DNA from: Prinsepia uniflora
Lineage: Eukaryota; Streptophyta; Magnoliopsida; Rosales; Rosaceae
Direction of reading: 5' to 3'
Length of the DNA: 64,000 nucleotides
Assembly (NCBI GenBank): GCA_032719365.1
Contig: CM064873.1
Location: 44,182,332 to 44,246,331 of the forward strand
In this document: one piece after another, positions 61,101 through 64,000 of the stretch
Layout: each line of letters begins with the position of its first letter
Position numbering within the stretch: the stretch's first letter is position 1
Translations under genes and position numbers: made by a program
Notes under the pieces: model-generated
Told to the model about the DNA's origin: nothing
Database searches by the model: none
The model's input: only the letters and a program-made list of their open reading frames with translations

Positions 61101-61967
61101 TCCTAACACAATCCTAAGAATATATTTGATGCATTAAGACCATCCAAATCGACCCATAATGCAAGAAATGGAAAATTGGTGAAATTCGGTTAAAATCGAT
61201 TACCTGGATTCGAGATGTCCTCCGCCGTCCACGGCGGCGTTCCCTTGGCCGGCCACCGTCTCCACTATGTCCTCAATTCATCTTCTTGGTTTCCATCATG
61301 ATCAAAGGGGCTGAAGGTTTTGGTTTTAGGGTGGAGGGTTGATCGGGTTTGGGTTTTGGGAAGGAAGGAAAAATGATCGATGAAGGGGCAGGTGAGATGC
61401 ATGAAGGGAAAATGATGTCCAGTGGATAGGTGACACTTGTCACTCATCCATTGGGCAACATAGAAATATCTGGGCCCACTTTAGTCCAAAAGTCCCTCGC
61501 CTCGTAAAACCCGTAATAGTACTTTCGAACTTCCGTGAACCGTAACTTTTCCGTCGAACGTCCGAATTCGACGTGCCGCCTGTCTATGAATTCGTATCGT
61601 CTCGATCTACATAATGGTCATCGGCCCTCGGCCATCGAACATCTCGGGTCAAAAGTCAACTCTTTGCTTCTTTTCATCCAAATTACCAAATTGCCCTCGA
61701 ACTTCCGAACGTCATAACTTCTTCCTCGAATGTCAGAATCGAGCGTGCCACCTGTCTATGAACTCGTGACGTCACGAACTATGTCACCGTCTTCAGCCAA
61801 AGTCCATTTGACCGTCCAAATGAAAAGTCAACGTTTTGCCCATTCTAGGGGCAAAATTGTCATTTCGCCCGAGTGTCCTCTAATCCTCGTCTAATCTCCG
61901 ATTAGCCTGCTAATCCATAATTAATATTAATTAATCCCGTTAATTCGGGACGGGTCGTCACATATAA

Positions 61968-63039
61968 TCAAATAAGTATGAACAAATAATGTACAAATAT
62001 GAACAAGTATATAAAAAAAAAAATTATGAACAAGTATGAATAAGTAAGAACAATTATAAACAAGTATGAACAAGTATGTACAATTATAAATAAGGTATGA
62101 ACAAGTATAATAAATGAAAAACAAGTATAAAGATAACAATTATGAACAAGCATAGAAATGAAAATTATGAACAAGTAAGAAAAATAACAAGTAACATTTG
62201 TACAAAATTTATTCACAAGTATGAATTAACACTACCATGAAGCTAAGACTAAAGAAACTTAGAAAGTAAAATTATATATATATATATATATATATATCGA
62301 AATAATTTTTTTTTTTTGAGGTAATGAAAGGTTTTCTTTATTTGAAACAAAATTTTTATTATTATTATTATTTTAAGATTTTTTTTTGTTTTTTAATTGC
62401 AAAAAAAAAATCAAAATAAAGAAAAGTAAAAATAAAGAAAAGTGAACATGTACAATATGCATTTATGAACGAGTAAAAAGAATGAACATTATGTACAAGT
62501 ATGAACAAGAATAATATGACAAGTATAAGAATTATAAACAAGCATAAATGAAAGTCAATTATGAACAAGTATGTATAAGTATAAAATGAGTAAGTAAAAT
62601 AAAAATTTTAATTTACATAAACAATTATAATATGAACAAGCATATACAAAATTATGAACATTTATGAACAAGTATAAAGTAGAAATTATGAACAAGTAAA
62701 GTATGAACATTATAAACAAGTATAATAAGACCAAATATAAGAAACAAAATTATGAACAAGCAAAAAAAATAAAAGTTATGAACAAGTATAAAAATAAATA
62801 AAAATAATATACAAGTATAATATGAACATGTATAAAGATAAACATAATGAACAAGTATAATATATACATGTATAAAAATAAAAATAAACAAATATAATAT
62901 GAACAAATATAATATAAACAAGTATAAAGAATATAAACAAGTATAGTAAGAAAATTATGAACAAAAATAAAAAATATAAACAAGTATAATATGCACAATT
63001 TATATACATACACTAACAAATTAAAAATGATTTTCAATT
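61968..63039 (-). repeat. K2 leader: degenerate A+T-rich tandem repeats
   Basis: On the + strand variants of TATGAACAAGTATAA repeat for about 1 kb between the G2 TSD (61963-61967) and the K2 primer site. They are the reverse complement of the K1 leader repeats. Minus-strand frames rich in Tyr, Phe, Ile and Leu here are a by-product of the repeats. Confidence 0.8.
62273..62297. repeat. TA microsatellite
   Basis: About 12 TA units lie within the K2 leader repeats. Confidence 0.9.
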
Positions 63040-63057
63040 TCCCCGGAAACGGCGCCA
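63040..63057 (-). other. K2 primer binding site (Asp tRNA)
   Basis: The minus strand reads TGGCGCCGTTTCCGGGGA, 17 of 18 matches to the Asp-tRNA site used by Athila-type elements, five bases after the LTR end. Confidence 0.88.
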
Positions 63058-63062
63058 AGAAT

Positions 63063-64000
63063 TGATAACGGCCAAACTACGTATTAAATTAAACACATAA
63101 TTTGAGTATTATGCAATTTAAACCCATTTTGTGTAGATGTAGTAATTGATAAATAGAGATCATTTTTAACCGGAGAAATTAAAGAACATTAATAATATGT
63201 TAGTGAGAAAGAATAATGAATAATCAAAGAATAAAATAATAAATGAATTAATGAATTAATGAATAAAAGAATAAATAATAAATGAATTAAAGAATAAATG
63301 AATTAAATAATTAAAGAATTAAATAATTAAAGAATAAAGAATTAAATGGTGGGGTTGTAAAGATTGTAATTATAAAATAAAGAAAACAAGTAAAAACCAT
63401 TAAGAACTTAATTCTACTTCTTCTTTAACTTTTGTACAAGTGAACTTTCTTCAAACACATATTTTTACCAACACTCTAACATTTTGCTCATATTGAACCA
63501 ATCCCGAAATTCTACCTTTATTATCTTAATTATTTGCATACATTTTTCATATTATAAGTTCACCGAATATCGGTCATAAACACTTATAATACGATTCACC
63601 TTACGTTATTGATTTCAATGTGCGTCAAACATTTAAATCTCTTCAACCCTATTCTAAGTGCACCAAACAGCGGCCATAACATTTAGCGTTAAATTAAAGG
63701 TTAAACGCTAAAACATATGAAGTAAATGAAATTCAAAAAGTAAAACACATGGAGATTGTATTCACATTTACAAATGTTAGAAAGAAAATAGAAACACATA
63801 TATTCAAATATAAATAAAACCGAAACAATAACAAGAGTTTAAGAAAATGGAGAAAAGTTACACTTTCGGAACCCAAGAATAACTTGTGATTCTGAAAGTG
63901 GATGGAAACAATGAAATGTTATCCAGAAAATTCTCTGAACAGCAGAAGGAACTTTATGAAGATGGAGAAATAAACATACAAATGCAAACTTAAACTATAG
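63063..64000 (-). repeat. K2 5' LTR, partial
   Basis: It begins on the + strand with TGATAACGGCC and matches 40336-41250 with substitutions and small indels. It continues beyond the window. Confidence 0.82.

Larger units (their letters stand above)
45197..61962 (-). mobile_element. Solo LTR G2, TSD TATAA, interrupted by H
   Basis: On the minus strand it begins TGTGACGACCCGTCCCG, as in G1, and ends GGACCGGTCCTGACA. TATAA flanks it at 45192-45196 and 61963-61967. Net length is about 3189 bp. It keeps the part that G1 has lost (about 60570-61440). The GGGC/GCCC-type hairpin array lies at 59890-60270, and a TGACG-N10-type module at about 61765. Confidence 0.88.
40336..64000 (-). mobile_element. 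Element K2: non-coding Athila-like (LARD-like) retrotransposon, 5' LTR runs off the right edge
   Basis: On the minus strand it has a 5' LTR (63063 to beyond 64000), a primer site at 63057-63040, an A+T-repeat leader, an internal region cut by solo LTR G2, a polypurine tract at 42394-42380 and a 3' LTR (42379-40336). Net internal length is about 3.9 kb with no gag or pol. The parts of the two LTRs that can be compared differ at several percent of positions, so it is older than H or J. One TSD copy is probably ATTCA (40331-40335). Confidence 0.78.

Noticed and set aside
61968..63058. Several minus-strand frames rich in Tyr, Phe, Ile and Leu that look like membrane proteins
   Set aside because: They are translations of the A+T tandem repeats in the K2 leader and occur in more than one frame at once.

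Overview
This window is plant nuclear DNA, almost certainly from a flowering plant. The evidence is plant-type Ty3/gypsy retrotransposons with initiator-Met and Asp tRNA primer sites, a Cassandra TRIM carrying 5S-rRNA-like sequence, a hAT MITE with an 8-bp target duplication, a Mutator-like element with long inverted repeats, and A+T-rich non-coding DNA. I found no intact host gene, no rRNA or tRNA gene and no prokaryotic feature. Nearly all open frames are chance frames inside repeats. The only extended coding homology is one decayed gag-pol on the minus strand (48638-53052). The sequence is a heterochromatin-like nest of transposons that can be unpicked from target-site duplications (TSDs).

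Left block (1-28700): the tail of an LTR (ends 28700) was hit by a chromovirus-like element, here called F (to 28153, + strand). F keeps its PBS, decayed gag, protease and RT scraps, polypurine tract and 3' LTR. F was then hit by an F-type LTR on the minus strand (1-3976, itself holding a solo LTR at 686-3609), by solo LTR 4939-7974, by solo LTR G (11572-23356) and by a deleted solo LTR (23618-24303). Inside G sits J (11959-21317), a complete but non-coding LTR element whose two 2847-bp LTRs look identical, so it is the youngest insertion seen.

Middle block (28701-31499): a Mutator-like element with roughly 290-350-bp inverted repeats around possible captured gene fragments, then a short unassigned A+T-rich spacer.

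Right block (31500-64000): two non-coding Athila-like elements with tRNA-Asp primer sites (LARD-like). K1 (+) was hit by a Cassandra TRIM, a hAT MITE and solo LTR 36313-39385, and is cut at 40335 by the related K2 (-). K2 was hit by solo LTR G2 (45197-61962). G2 was hit by the chromodomain-bearing element H (45884-59455), and H's 5' LTR was hit by solo LTR 54528-58110. That is five levels of nesting.

The most unusual signal is shared by all the long (2.4-3.6 kb) LTRs, whichever family they belong to. Each has (a) TGACG-N10-CGTCA near its 5' end, (b) a hairpin GCGCGTG-N5-CACGCGC, and (c) a 10-bp inverted repeat GTGAGTGGAC ... GTCCACTCAC about 0.8-1.5 kb apart. The first arm of (c) starts with a perfect 5' splice motif. 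The second arm is followed by a T-rich stretch and CCCTYCAG|GT. Between the arms lie arrays of short hairpins whose stems change in a compensatory way. I read this as a possible structured intron, or another RNA-folding device, inside the LTR leader. Splicing has not been shown.
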